Assembly (NCBI GenBank): GCA_964422065.1
Contig: CAYQZW010000013.1
Location: 1 to 25,219 of the forward strand
Reading direction: 5' to 3'
From: S141-55 sp964422065
GTDB lineage: Bacteria > Hydrothermota > Hydrothermia > WGAB01
Length of the DNA stretch: 25,219 nt
Position numbers and translations under genes: made by a program. Below the pieces are notes generated by a model. The model was not told where the DNA came from, did not search any database, and worked only from the letters and a program-made list of their open reading frames with translations. This document shows positions 1-8,079 of this stretch, piece by piece; within the stretch, counting starts at the first letter, position 1; each line of letters starts with the position of its first letter.

Positions 1-28
1 CCATATGCTCATCCATTCTCTGTATTAA

Positions 29-562
29 GGAGTCCTCGGTGGGTATCTGAGTGTCTATTATCAGATTCGTACCCAGGGCTTTAAATATCGAGCCTTGGGA
101 GACCTTTCTGTCTTCTTGGCCTTCGGGCCCCTGTTGACCTTGGGGGCCTATTACGTCCAAACCCGCCAACTCTCCTGGGTCCCCGTGCTGGCCGCGATCC
201 CCATCGGTCTCCTCGTCATCGGCATCCTGCACGGCAACAACTTCCGAGACTTAGTGGAAGACATCCAAGCGGGCTACCGGACCGTGGCCTCCCTCCTGGG
301 GATCCGTGGATCGTCGTTTTATTACCTCGCCCTGGTCACGCTCGCCTACCTTAGCCTGATCGTTCTTGTGGTCTTGAAAGTTCTCCCGTGGCAAACTCTG
401 ATTGTCCTCTTTTCTGTCCCTCTCGCTTATCGGAACATCCGCCTGGCGTATCGGCCAGACTACCTACAGTTCGGGTTGCTGGACCTCTTCACCGCTCAAC
501 TCCACCTAACGTTCGGGGTCTTGGTTACGGTAGGCCTGTTGATCTCCAGATTCCTAACTTAA
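29..562 (+). pseudogene. UbiA/MenA-type prenyltransferase, 3' part, disrupted or frameshifted near the window edge
   Basis: The open frame encodes the C-terminal part of an integral-membrane UbiA-superfamily prenyltransferase, most like MenA (1,4-dihydroxy-2-naphthoate polyprenyltransferase, menaquinone synthesis). Visible hallmarks are a GDLSVF.AFGP segment followed by GAYYVQT, then NNFRDLVEDIQAGYRT, which matches the second Asp-rich NxxRD...D motif of MenA, and several hydrophobic helices. The matching frame continues upstream through GVLGGYLSVYYQ but meets TAA at 26-28, where the family should continue for another ~120 residues. Just upstream, frame 3 gives a more membrane-like peptide than this frame does, so a one-base frameshift near 25-28 is as likely as a true stop. 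The only start-like codon downstream is TTG at 95, with no ribosome site. The stop codon overlaps the convergent kinase gene. The family call is fairly sure; MenA rather than another UbiA member is inferred. Confidence 0.7.
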
Positions 563-3500
563 CTCGACTTGGAAGGAGGCCCTCCCCCCTGTAGGAGTCG
601 GTGAAGTAAGGGAGCAAGGTCTGAGATCTTGACGGGCTTATGGAGGATGGCGGAAACCTCTTGTTTCAACGCCTCGTGTTCCTCACCTACAGGGTACCCA
701 CTCATCAGAACGATCGGAAGTTCAGGCTGAATCTTCCTTAAGGCCCGGACGAGATCAGCCCCGGACATTCCCGGCATCACCATATCCGTGACCACCACAG
801 CGATCTGGTTGCGGTGCCGCTCAAAGAGAGACAAGGCAGAGGGCCCGTCCTTGGCAGTATGGACCACATAACCCAAATTCTCTAAAGCGCTCCGGTAGAG
901 TTCTAAGATGGTCGGATCGTCTTCCACCAAAAGGATCCATTCGCCCTGGCCTCGAGGCAATGGACGGGATTCTTCCCGTTCTTCACGCGTCTTCTGTTTC
1001 AGGGCTGGGAAGTACAGCCGAAATGTCGTGCCCACCCCTACCTCGGATTCCACATCAATAAACCCTTGATGCTGTTTGACTAAGCCGTACACCTGGGAAA
1101 GGCCCAATCCAGTCCCATGCGGCCCCTTCGTCGTAAAAAACGGGTCAAAGATCCGGGGGAGGATCTCACGGGGGATTCCGGTCCCGGTATCCGAGACCTC
1201 AATGCAGACCCATTCCCCGGGTTTCATATCCGGGAAAAGCGGACGATCCTCAGGCCCCAACGTCAACTTCTTGAGCCGAAACGTCAACGTTCCTCCTTTC
1301 GGCATCATCGCATCGCGGGCATTGACCGCAAGGTTCGTGAGGATTTGCTGGAGTTGTGTCGGGTCCGCATGGATGAGGTAAGTCTCCTTCTCGTCATAAT
1401 CCCATCGAATATGGATGTTTTCGGGAATTGTGCGTTGGAGGAGCTTGACCATCTCCTTGATGAAGGGTTTGAGATCCAACGGCTGTTTCTCAGGCTTGGT
1501 CTGCCGACTGAAATCCAGGATCTGCTTGATGAGTTTGGCGGCCTGGAGTCCCTGCTGGTAGACCACATCAATTTTCTGGCGTACGGACTCCGGAAGGTCC
1601 TCACTCTTCTTCAGAAGTTCGGAGAACCCAATGATGACAGTCAGAATGTTGTTGAAGTCGTGGGCGATCCCGGCGGCTAATTGACCAATTGCCGCCAACC
1701 GATTCTGGATCTCCGAACGGGTCTGTAATTCCCGCTCTTCCGTGATCTCCCGGATCAACAACACCCATTGCTCCTCCGGAGACTTGGTCACGAGATGAGC
1801 AGACAACTCAAAAATTCGGCTCGGCGGCCCTGGGACCACCAACTCGCGTGATCGGGGAGCCTTTTCTTTCTGTAAAAGTTCACTCAGATCAATGCCACAA
1901 ACTTTGGTCAACCGGTCCTGGCTAAAGTCACATCGAAGCAGTTGAAGGTATTCTCTCGCAAGTTGGTTAGCGATCCGGACCCTTCGCTGGGCGTCCAGCA
2001 GGACCATACCGAGAGGCGCGGCGTTGAGAACCCCCTCCAACCATTCTAATTGACGCTGGATTTGCTCAAGCAGGGTAAACCGTTCCAGGGCTGTCCCTAC
2101 AGCCCGCCCGATGTCTTCTATGAACCGGATCTCTTCTGGATACCACATGCGCGGATGACTTACAGCAAGGGCCATCCCACCCAAACGCCGGTTCCCTACT
2201 TTTAACGGTCCAACTAACGATGCCCGGATGCCGTATTGAACCAGCACCTCCCTGAGCAGAGGGATCCCTTCTCGGATCATGGCCAAAACATCAGGCTCGA
2301 TCTCCGGAGCAGTACGGAGTTCCTCAAGAAGGTTGGGGGAGGTCCAGTCACGAATGGCGATGACATGGGGGAGATCTAAGGGAGTTCCGACTTCTTGAGG
2401 TCGGTGGTTTTGAAGAAAAGAAGAAGGCAACCCTTGAAGCACAACGTGCCCTCGAACCCATAGCGCACCAATGTTTACTTGCAGAACCTCCATGGCTTTC
2501 TGTAGGATTCCTTGGAGAAGGGATGTAAGGTTCCTCTCTTGGGTGGCTAACAGGACCATCTCACTCAGGGCCTTCTGATGTGCAGCGCGTCGTTGAACTT
2601 CCTCAAAGAGAATCCCTTTCCCTAAGGCGACTGCAAGGAGTTCTGCGACAGTGGTCAACAAGGCTACATCCCCTTGATCAAAAGTCTCAGGCTGCTCACT
2701 ATCCACTGCTAATACGCCTAAGATATGTTCCTCTACCTGGATGGGCACCGCTAATTGGGAACGGATACCTGCGGCGTAAAGTTCTGGATCTTCGGCTTCC
2801 ACCATTGAGGGTACATGCACATACCCTTCTTCTTGTAGGACACGGCCAACGGGCCCGTGTCCTACGAGGTATCGGTGGGTGCCCACCTGGATGATCCCGG
2901 GATATTCGCCTTCGATCGCTCGAAGAATGGTCTCATGACCGGTAGGATCGGTAAGATATAGACGGATGCGAGGATACCCCAAATCATGGTGTAGAATCTG
3001 AACCACCCAGCGGACCATGTCCTCCACCCGCAGAAGCCCGGTCAGTCCCCGCGCAATTTTGTCCAAGGCCTCCTGGCGTTTGGCCTGGTCGTACGCACCA
3101 CTGATGAAGCGAGCAATCCAGGTGAGGGCATTTTGTTCTGCCCGGGTAACGAGGCGCTCTCCAGCGAAGTAGACCGCCAGTACGCCGAAAATATCTCCAG
3201 AAAATCTCAACGAGACACAGAGCCCTGTGGCGGGGAACGTAAGTTTCCGACGGATCGGGTGGGCCCGAGGGAGATCTTCTCTCTGGATACCTATCCGGAC
3301 TCGTGGCCTTACCTGTCCTAAGGCCTCACCCTCCAACGATGCCTCCAAGGGGATGCGCCTTCCACCGGCGTCCAACCCCCGGTCGACGGCAAGGACCAGC
3401 TTCTTCTGCTCCCAGTCCGGGATCCAAACCCCAACCGCATCAGCACGAAACGCCTCGTGTGCAATCTCAGCGGCAACCCGAAGGATTTCTTGGGGGACAG

Positions 3501-4209
3501 ACTGGCGCACTACCGACTCGAGGAGTCGCCATAGCAGATCCGGAGCAACAAAACGTCGAATCCGATCTAACTGCTGGAGCAAATGGGTTCGCTCAGCGGC
3601 CCAACCCAAAGCCTCCGCAAGAAGAGTGTAGAAAACCCGCTCTTCGGGAGCTAATGGCCGCTCCTCTCTCTGCCGCAACACAAGGATGCCGAGAAGATCG
3701 CCTCCACCCGAACGTAAAGGAAGATAGACTTGGAACAACGGGGAAACACTCTCTTGAGGGATCTTCCGAGAAGCCCTTTTGGATCGAGTGATATCCTGAA
3801 GATGGAGAGGACCTTCAGCGATCTTCTGTAAGATGGCTTGGAAATCGGGAATCAGGGAGTCTGGTGTGGGCTGGCCATCCGATGGAATCGCCTCCGACGG
3901 AAGCCCTACAGTAGCAACCACCTTCCATCCGTGATCGTCCACCCGAAGGCATAAGCACCCTGCGGACACTTCCCAGACCTCAAGAAGTCTTCGAAGAACA
4001 GAAGGTCCCCACGATGTGACGTCCAATGCCCCTCGGAGGGGCTCCGTCACATATCGGAAGGTTGAAAAAAGCCCCGATGCATCGTCTGATCCCTTCGGGG
4101 TTTCCTGTCGTTGTTCTGTCACACCTACGTTTTTGGCATCGACCCCTCGGGGCTCTGAACCGGGGCTGGATTTTTTCTCTTTTCTGGGTCGATTTTTAGA
4201 CCGTGGCAT
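559..4209 (-). CDS. Multi-GAF/PAS hybrid histidine kinase with C-terminal receiver domain
   Basis: Large cytoplasmic sensor kinase of about 1216 aa, with no signal peptide or membrane helix visible. After a basic, low-complexity N-terminus (~1-45) come four GAF-like segments (about 65-210, 225-375, 385-535, 545-712) and a PAS-like segment (~720-825). A HisKA domain follows with phospho-acceptor His850 in AAGIAHDFNNIL. The HATPase carries an N box (NLAVNARDAM), G1 (DTGTGIP), F box (FDPFFTTK) and G2 (GTGLGLS). The receiver at ~1092-1210 has the acidic pair D1097/D1098, phospho-acceptor Asp1142 (VVTDMVMPG), Ser1170 and Lys1191. The catalytic set is complete, so it should autophosphorylate and pass phosphate to its own receiver; the ligands are unknown. 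ATG at 4209 is chosen because AGGAG lies 7 nt upstream; a GTG seven codons earlier (4230) lacks such a site. No separate response regulator or phosphotransfer gene is in the window. Confidence 0.93.
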   Translation of the reverse strand: MPRSKNRPRKEKKSSPGSEPRGVDAKNVGVTEQRQETPKGSDDASGLFSTFRYVTEPLRGALDVTSWGPSVLRRLLEVWEVSAGCLCLRVDDHGWKVVATVGLPSEAIPSDGQPTPDSLIPDFQAILQKIAEGPLHLQDITRSKRASRKIPQESVSPLFQVYLPLRSGGGDLLGILVLRQREERPLAPEERVFYTLLAEALGWAAERTHLLQQLDRIRRFVAPDLLWRLLESVVRQSVPQEILRVAAEIAHEAFRADAVGVWIPDWEQKKLVLAVDRGLDAGGRRIPLEASLEGEALGQVRPRVRIGIQREDLPRAHPIRRKLTFPATGLCVSLRFSGDIFGVLAVYFAGERLVTRAEQNALTWIARFISGAYDQAKRQEALDKIARGLTGLLRVEDMVRWVVQILHHDLGYPRIRLYLTDPTGHETILRAIEGEYPGIIQVGTHRYLVGHGPVGRVLQEEGYVHVPSMVEAEDPELYAAGIRSQLAVPIQVEEHILGVLAVDSEQPETFDQGDVALLTTVAELLAVALGKGILFEEVQRRAAHQKALSEMVLLATQERNLTSLLQGILQKAMEVLQVNIGALWVRGHVVLQGLPSSFLQNHRPQEVGTPLDLPHVIAIRDWTSPNLLEELRTAPEIEPDVLAMIREGIPLLREVLVQYGIRASLVGPLKVGNRRLGGMALAVSHPRMWYPEEIRFIEDIGRAVGTALERFTLLEQIQRQLEWLEGVLNAAPLGMVLLDAQRRVRIANQLAREYLQLLRCDFSQDRLTKVCGIDLSELLQKEKAPRSRELVVPGPPSRIFELSAHLVTKSPEEQWVLLIREITEERELQTRSEIQNRLAAIGQLAAGIAHDFNNILTVIIGFSELLKKSEDLPESVRQKIDVVYQQGLQAAKLIKQILDFSRQTKPEKQPLDLKPFIKEMVKLLQRTIPENIHIRWDYDEKETYLIHADPTQLQQILTNLAVNARDAMMPKGGTLTFRLKKLTLGPEDRPLFPDMKPGEWVCIEVSDTGTGIPREILPRIFDPFFTTKGPHGTGLGLSQVYGLVKQHQGFIDVESEVGVGTTFRLYFPALKQKTREEREESRPLPRGQGEWILLVEDDPTILELYRSALENLGYVVHTAKDGPSALSLFERHRNQIAVVVTDMVMPGMSGADLVRALRKIQPELPIVLMSGYPVGEEHEALKQEVSAILHKPVKISDLAPLLHRLLQGGGPPSKSS

Positions 4210-4254
4210 TTGCTTTCTCCTGAAGTTCACACCGGTGAGACGGTTTCCCTTACC

Positions 4255-4283
4255 AGAATAAACCGCTAAGGGTGGATTTTCAA
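4255..4283 (-). promoter_or_regulatory. Sigma70-like promoter candidate for the hybrid kinase
   Basis: On the minus strand, TTGAAA (4283-4278) is followed after exactly 17 nt by TATTCT (4260-4255), which puts a start near 4248 and a ~40-nt leader before ATG 4209. It lies in the ~100-nt gap after the ATPase gene, so the kinase could be expressed apart from the efflux operon. No terminator is evident between them. Confidence 0.5.
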
Positions 4284-4311
4284 GAAGTTTTGCTACGGAA
4301 CGTTTGACAGG

Positions 4312-5007
4312 CTAAAGGTGGTCCACCACCTGTCCGTCCCGGAGATAGACGATCCGTTCGGCCTCCTGGGCGACCTCCGGGTCGTGGGTCACCACGATGA
4401 TGGTCCGGCCCTCTTGATGAAGTTCCCGGAATAAAGACAAAATCTCCTGACCCGTCCGGGTATCCAGGTTTCCTGTAGGCTCGTCTGCGAGGATTACCGC
4501 AGGGTCGTTGGCCAAGGCTCGCGCAATGGCAACACGCTGCGCCTCGCCGCCCGAGAGTTCGGTCGGCCGGTGGTTCGCCCGTTCCAGAAGCCCCACACGC
4601 TCTAACAGTGCGAGGGCACGCTTGCGACGCTCGGCAGGATGGAGTCGGGTATACGTCATCGGGAGTTCTACGTTCTCCACCGCCGTCAAACGGGGCAAGA
4701 GATTGAAGTTCTGAAAGACGAATCCCACCTTGGATTTCCGGATCTCGGCCCGCTGATTCTCGTCCAGACTCTCAATCTCAATGCCTTCCAGACGATAGGT
4801 CCCGCGGGTTGGCCGATCCAGGCACCCCAGGATGTGCATGAGGGTGGACTTCCCGGAGCCGGACGGTCCCATGATCGCCACATACTCCCCCTCTTCAATC
4901 CTCAGGTCTACGCCTCGAAGGGCGTGAACCTCCACGGTCCCCATCTGGTAGATCTTCACCAAGCCCCGGGTCTCAATCAGCGGCTGGCCGTTTTTGTTTT
5001 CTGCCAT
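4312..5007 (-). CDS. ABC transporter ATP-binding protein, MacB/LolD type
   Basis: Nucleotide-binding subunit of about 231 aa that should power the MacB-like permease encoded upstream in the same operon. The motifs are complete: Walker A GPSGSGKST (47-55), Q-loop Gln99 in FQNFNLLP, signature LSGGEAQR (151-158), Walker B VILADEP (171-177) with the D-loop NLD, and switch His208 in VTHD. FQNFNLLP and ADEPTGNLD are typical of the MacB/LolD/FtsE-like type VII exporters. The frame is open to a GTG at 5034, but ATG at 5007 gives the usual family length. Either start overlaps the end of the adaptor gene (to 4977), suggesting translational coupling. The ribosome site is weak for both starts. Confidence 0.93.
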   Translation of the reverse strand: MAENKNGQPLIETRGLVKIYQMGTVEVHALRGVDLRIEEGEYVAIMGPSGSGKSTLMHILGCLDRPTRGTYRLEGIEIESLDENQRAEIRKSKVGFVFQNFNLLPRLTAVENVELPMTYTRLHPAERRKRALALLERVGLLERANHRPTELSGGEAQRVAIARALANDPAVILADEPTGNLDTRTGQEILSLFRELHQEGRTIIVVTHDPEVAQEAERIVYLRDGQVVDHL

Positions 5008-6152
5008 GGCTTCTGTTCTGTCCCTTTCTTCCACTCCAGGGTGACCTTCTCCCCGTCCTGCAATTTCGACAAAACCGTGTGAGGCCCCACGGCGATGGTG
5101 TCGCCTTCGGAGACACCGTCCAGGACCTCCACCACCCGAATCCCCATCAACCCCAAGGTTACAGGAACCATCTCCACCTGATCCCCGCGGACGCGGAACA
5201 CGACATCCCGTGGTTTCCCCTGCACCGTGCGTTTGCCCAGGGCTGTGAAGGGAAGGATCAAGGCTGAATCTTTTTCGCCGGTGATGATCTCACAACTGGC
5301 GGTCATGCCCGGATACAGGTTCGGATGCCCCAAAACCTCAATGAGGATGGGGTAACTGACCCCCTGGAGCGATCCGCCCCCGACCTGGACACTGGAGGTT
5401 GGAATCCCGCTGAGCCGGCGTACAACCCCTTGAAACACCGTATCGGGATAGGCATCCACCTTCACCCGGACCTTTTGGCCGGGATGGATCTTGACCACCT
5501 CCGTCTCGTCCACACTGGCCTCCACCTCCAGCCGGCTCAGGTCGGCAATGTCCATGATCACCGAGCCCGGCGTATTGATCGTCCCCACGACCACCATCTC
5601 TCCGACTTCCTTGTGAACGCCCAAGACCACCCCGTCAATGGGAGAAGTGATCACGGTCTTGGCATAGGTCGACCGTGCCTCCTCCAGCAGGGAGGAATCC
5701 ACCCGGATCTGCGCCTGCAGTGTGGCATAAGCGGTCTTGGCTTCTTCCAACGTGGAGGGTGGGATCAGGCTGTCCGCAAAGAGTTCTTGTGCGCGACGAT
5801 AATCCTTTTGGGCTTTCTCCAAACGCGCCAGGTCCTGCTCCAACCGGGCCTGAGCCTGTCGGACCTGGGCCAGATACGTGGACGGGTCAATCAAACAGAG
5901 GGTATCCCCCCGCCGGACCGTATCCCCTTCCTCCACGCGGATCTCCAAAATCCGGCCCATAACATCCGACCCGATCCGAACCTGATTCTTGGCCTTGACC
6001 ACGCCTTCCGCTTTCACGGTGGACCGAATCTGGCCCCGCTTGACCACATCCACCCAGACCTTCGGACGTTCTCCCTTGGTCCGGAGGTTGAGTGCCACAA
6101 AAATCGCCAAAACCCCGATTACACCCAAGGTTGCAAGGATCTTCTTTACCAT
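4977..6152 (-). CDS. MacA/HlyD-type periplasmic adaptor (membrane fusion) protein
   Basis: Inner-membrane-anchored periplasmic adaptor, about 391 aa, expected to link the MacB-like permease to the TolC channel. It has an N-terminal hydrophobic anchor (~4-22), then a biotinyl-lipoyl half-domain (GRILEIRVEEGDTVRRGD, ~67-84), an alpha-helical hairpin (~91-165), the second lipoyl half (ITSPIDGVVLG, ~168-178) and beta-barrel and membrane-proximal domains (~205-375). This is the RND/MacA-type adaptor order. ATG at 6152 is chosen over the open frame reaching 6203 because GGAGG lies 7 nt upstream and the anchor follows directly. This ATG overlaps the TolC stop codon (TGG-TAA / ATG-GTA, 7 nt). Substrate is unknown; macrolide, lipid or peptide/siderophore export are all known for the family. 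Confidence 0.93.
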   Translation of the reverse strand: MVKKILATLGVIGVLAIFVALNLRTKGERPKVWVDVVKRGQIRSTVKAEGVVKAKNQVRIGSDVMGRILEIRVEEGDTVRRGDTLCLIDPSTYLAQVRQAQARLEQDLARLEKAQKDYRRAQELFADSLIPPSTLEEAKTAYATLQAQIRVDSSLLEEARSTYAKTVITSPIDGVVLGVHKEVGEMVVVGTINTPGSVIMDIADLSRLEVEASVDETEVVKIHPGQKVRVKVDAYPDTVFQGVVRRLSGIPTSSVQVGGGSLQGVSYPILIEVLGHPNLYPGMTASCEIITGEKDSALILPFTALGKRTVQGKPRDVVFRVRGDQVEMVPVTLGLMGIRVVEVLDGVSEGDTIAVGPHTVLSKLQDGEKVTLEWKKGTEQKPWQKTKTASR

Positions 6153-7414
6153 GGAAACGCCTCCCCGATCGCCAATTTCAATTGATCCAGAGCAATCCAC
6201 CACTGAACTTTGGCCTGAAGCGCCTGGACTTCGGCCTGTGTGAACTGTTCCTGAGCCTTCAACAGATCCAAGGTTGAGAGGGCTCCGACCGCGTACTGTG
6301 CCTTGGCCAGTTGAAAGGCCTCACGCGCGGTCTCCATAGACAACTCTGCGATACCCAAACTCTTGCGCGCGGTCTCAAAAGTAGAAAGCGCCTGCTGGAG
6401 CGTAACCCGCTGTTGTAATCTCGCCTTTTTTAAGAGTTCAACTTGGAGCCGACGGTTCTTCTGGCTGAGGACCGCATCCAACGGATACGTGAAAAAGGAC
6501 AACGAAAGGTTCACATAAACCCCTCGGACCTCACGCGACTGATCCTGGAACCGCCGCCAGGTCGGGAAATCCGGTTCGTAATAACTCCAGTAAACCCCAT
6601 ACCTGACCGTCGGGAGCCACGAAAGGACTGTAGCCCAAAAGGCAATGCGGGAGGCCTGGACCTCTACCTTCTGCTTCTGGATGGCCGGGTGTTGCTCCAG
6701 CAAAACCGTTGCACGCTGGATCAGGGATTCAATCCCCGCAGAATCCGGAAGGGTCTTCGGGGGCAACAAGACCGAGAACGACGCCCGTGGCCTCCCCAAA
6801 AGAGACGCCAGGGCTTGCTTCCGACTTGAGAGTGTCTGGACGGCCGCTATGGAATCCCGCACCGCCTGCTGCACGGCGAGTTGGGCCTGGAGGAGGTCCA
6901 GCCGGACAGCCTGCCCAAGTTCTACCTTTTTCTGGACCAACGCCAGTGCCTCCCGTGCCCGCTTCACAGCCAGGGTCCGGAGCCGGACCTCTTCCTGGGC
7001 CAGATACGCCTCAAAATACGCACGCCGGAACGACGCCCACATCGTGTTCCGAAGATCCCGGTATGTCCAGTCTGCCTGGATCGCTTTCAACCGCTGGTCC
7101 AAGGCTTGGCTCCATACCTGGGGGCTGAAAAGCACCTGTTCCAGGGAGAACTCTACAGAATATGCCTCCTCGGGTTGCCCAATGGGTGTGGGCCAGAGGG
7201 GGTACGGGCGGGTCTGGCTGGAATAGGAGGCGCTCAGGGCAGGGGTCGGCAACAGTTGGGTCAACGCCCGCCACCAAGAAAGATGCGCCATCCCCCGCTG
7301 GATTTGCCCGATCCGGAGATCCGGGTTTTCCTGCTGGAACCACCGAACCGCCGCCTCGTACGTGAGCGTGTCCCCTTGAAAGGCAAGCAGGAGCAAAAGC
7401 CCCCATGCCATCAT
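6146..7414 (-). CDS. TolC-family outer-membrane efflux protein
   Basis: About 422 aa, the usual length for TolC-type channels that complete tripartite pumps. A short hydrophobic signal (MMAWGLLLLLAFQG) precedes the mature start, TLTYEAAVRWFQQENPDLR, which matches the typical TolC N-terminal helix. The rest shows the duplicated pattern of long amphipathic coiled-coil helices (about 120-200 and 330-415) separated by beta segments. The C-terminal helix ...AVGALSTLDLLKAQEQFTQAE is a standard OEP motif. ATG at 7414 has GGAGG 6 nt upstream and overlaps the stop of the Yip1-like gene as ATGA; the open frame runs 16 codons further with no better site. Its place between the Yip1-like and adaptor genes indicates one efflux operon. 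Confidence 0.93.
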   Translation of the reverse strand: MMAWGLLLLLAFQGDTLTYEAAVRWFQQENPDLRIGQIQRGMAHLSWWRALTQLLPTPALSASYSSQTRPYPLWPTPIGQPEEAYSVEFSLEQVLFSPQVWSQALDQRLKAIQADWTYRDLRNTMWASFRRAYFEAYLAQEEVRLRTLAVKRAREALALVQKKVELGQAVRLDLLQAQLAVQQAVRDSIAAVQTLSSRKQALASLLGRPRASFSVLLPPKTLPDSAGIESLIQRATVLLEQHPAIQKQKVEVQASRIAFWATVLSWLPTVRYGVYWSYYEPDFPTWRRFQDQSREVRGVYVNLSLSFFTYPLDAVLSQKNRRLQVELLKKARLQQRVTLQQALSTFETARKSLGIAELSMETAREAFQLAKAQYAVGALSTLDLLKAQEQFTQAEVQALQAKVQWWIALDQLKLAIGEAFPW

Positions 7415-8049
7415 GCCTTGCCTCCAGGGATCAACGAGAAGAGGAGGATGTACAACACCCACACCCCAAACACAAACCCATAGGTCTTCTTGCGGTCCAC
7501 TTGATAGAGCACCGAGAGCCCGATCGCCGAGATCACCAGGGCCCAGATGGTGAACACATCAATGTGGAGGAACACCTTGTAGAGGTACGACATCTTCATG
7601 CTTTGGGGCAAAAAGAGGGAAAGGTCAAAATGGATCTCTGGGGTCTTCGTCAACCGCATTAAGAGGCTTTTCAACAGTGTGCCGATACTGGAGATCCAGG
7701 ATGCGAACGTCGCGACCAGCACGCCATAGGCATACTCGCCGATCCCTCCAAAAAGGGGCATGAAGATGTTATAGACGAGCCCTTGCAACAGGATCTTGAC
7801 GGGCACCACGATCAATGTGGCGATCAGGGTGGTGGCGATGAACCGGTCATAGGTAAAGCCTTCAAACTCTTTTCCAGCCTTTGCCATGGCCTCCTGTGCA
7901 CGTTCCATGGCGATCTGGAAGGTCACCGGCCCAGCAATCACAACGGCCACGAGGGCCACGATCACGACCGCCACAAAAGGGACCCAAATCGGCGGCTTCC
8001 GTTCAAAGACATCGGCAGGTCGGGTCCAAACCTGGATGAGATCTCTCAT
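7411..8049 (-). CDS. Yip1-family multi-spanning membrane protein
   Basis: About 212 aa with some five hydrophobic segments (near residues 22-44, 70-100, 103-125, 160-182 and 188-208). The N-terminal DLIQVWTRPADVFERKPP fits the start of bacterial Yip1-domain proteins (xxxxPxxxF followed by a membrane block). Function in bacteria is not established. Its position between permease and TolC genes, with an ATGA overlap to TolC, suggests a role in assembly or lipid environment of the pump; that is inference. The start at 8049 is preceded by AAGGAGGT with ideal spacing. The ATG at 8079, which directly follows the permease stop codon, has no ribosome site. Confidence 0.8.
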   Translation of the reverse strand: MRDLIQVWTRPADVFERKPPIWVPFVAVVIVALVAVVIAGPVTFQIAMERAQEAMAKAGKEFEGFTYDRFIATTLIATLIVVPVKILLQGLVYNIFMPLFGGIGEYAYGVLVATFASWISSIGTLLKSLLMRLTKTPEIHFDLSLFLPQSMKMSYLYKVFLHIDVFTIWALVISAIGLSVLYQVDRKKTYGFVFGVWVLYILLFSLIPGGKA

Positions 8050-8079
8050 CTTGACCTCCTTCTTTTTTCGCTCAGACAT

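Noticed and set aside
5325..6185. Long plus-strand frame opposite the adaptor gene
   Set aside because: It is a shadow of the clearly coding minus-strand adaptor: His/Pro/Gly-rich, no domain and no ribosome site.
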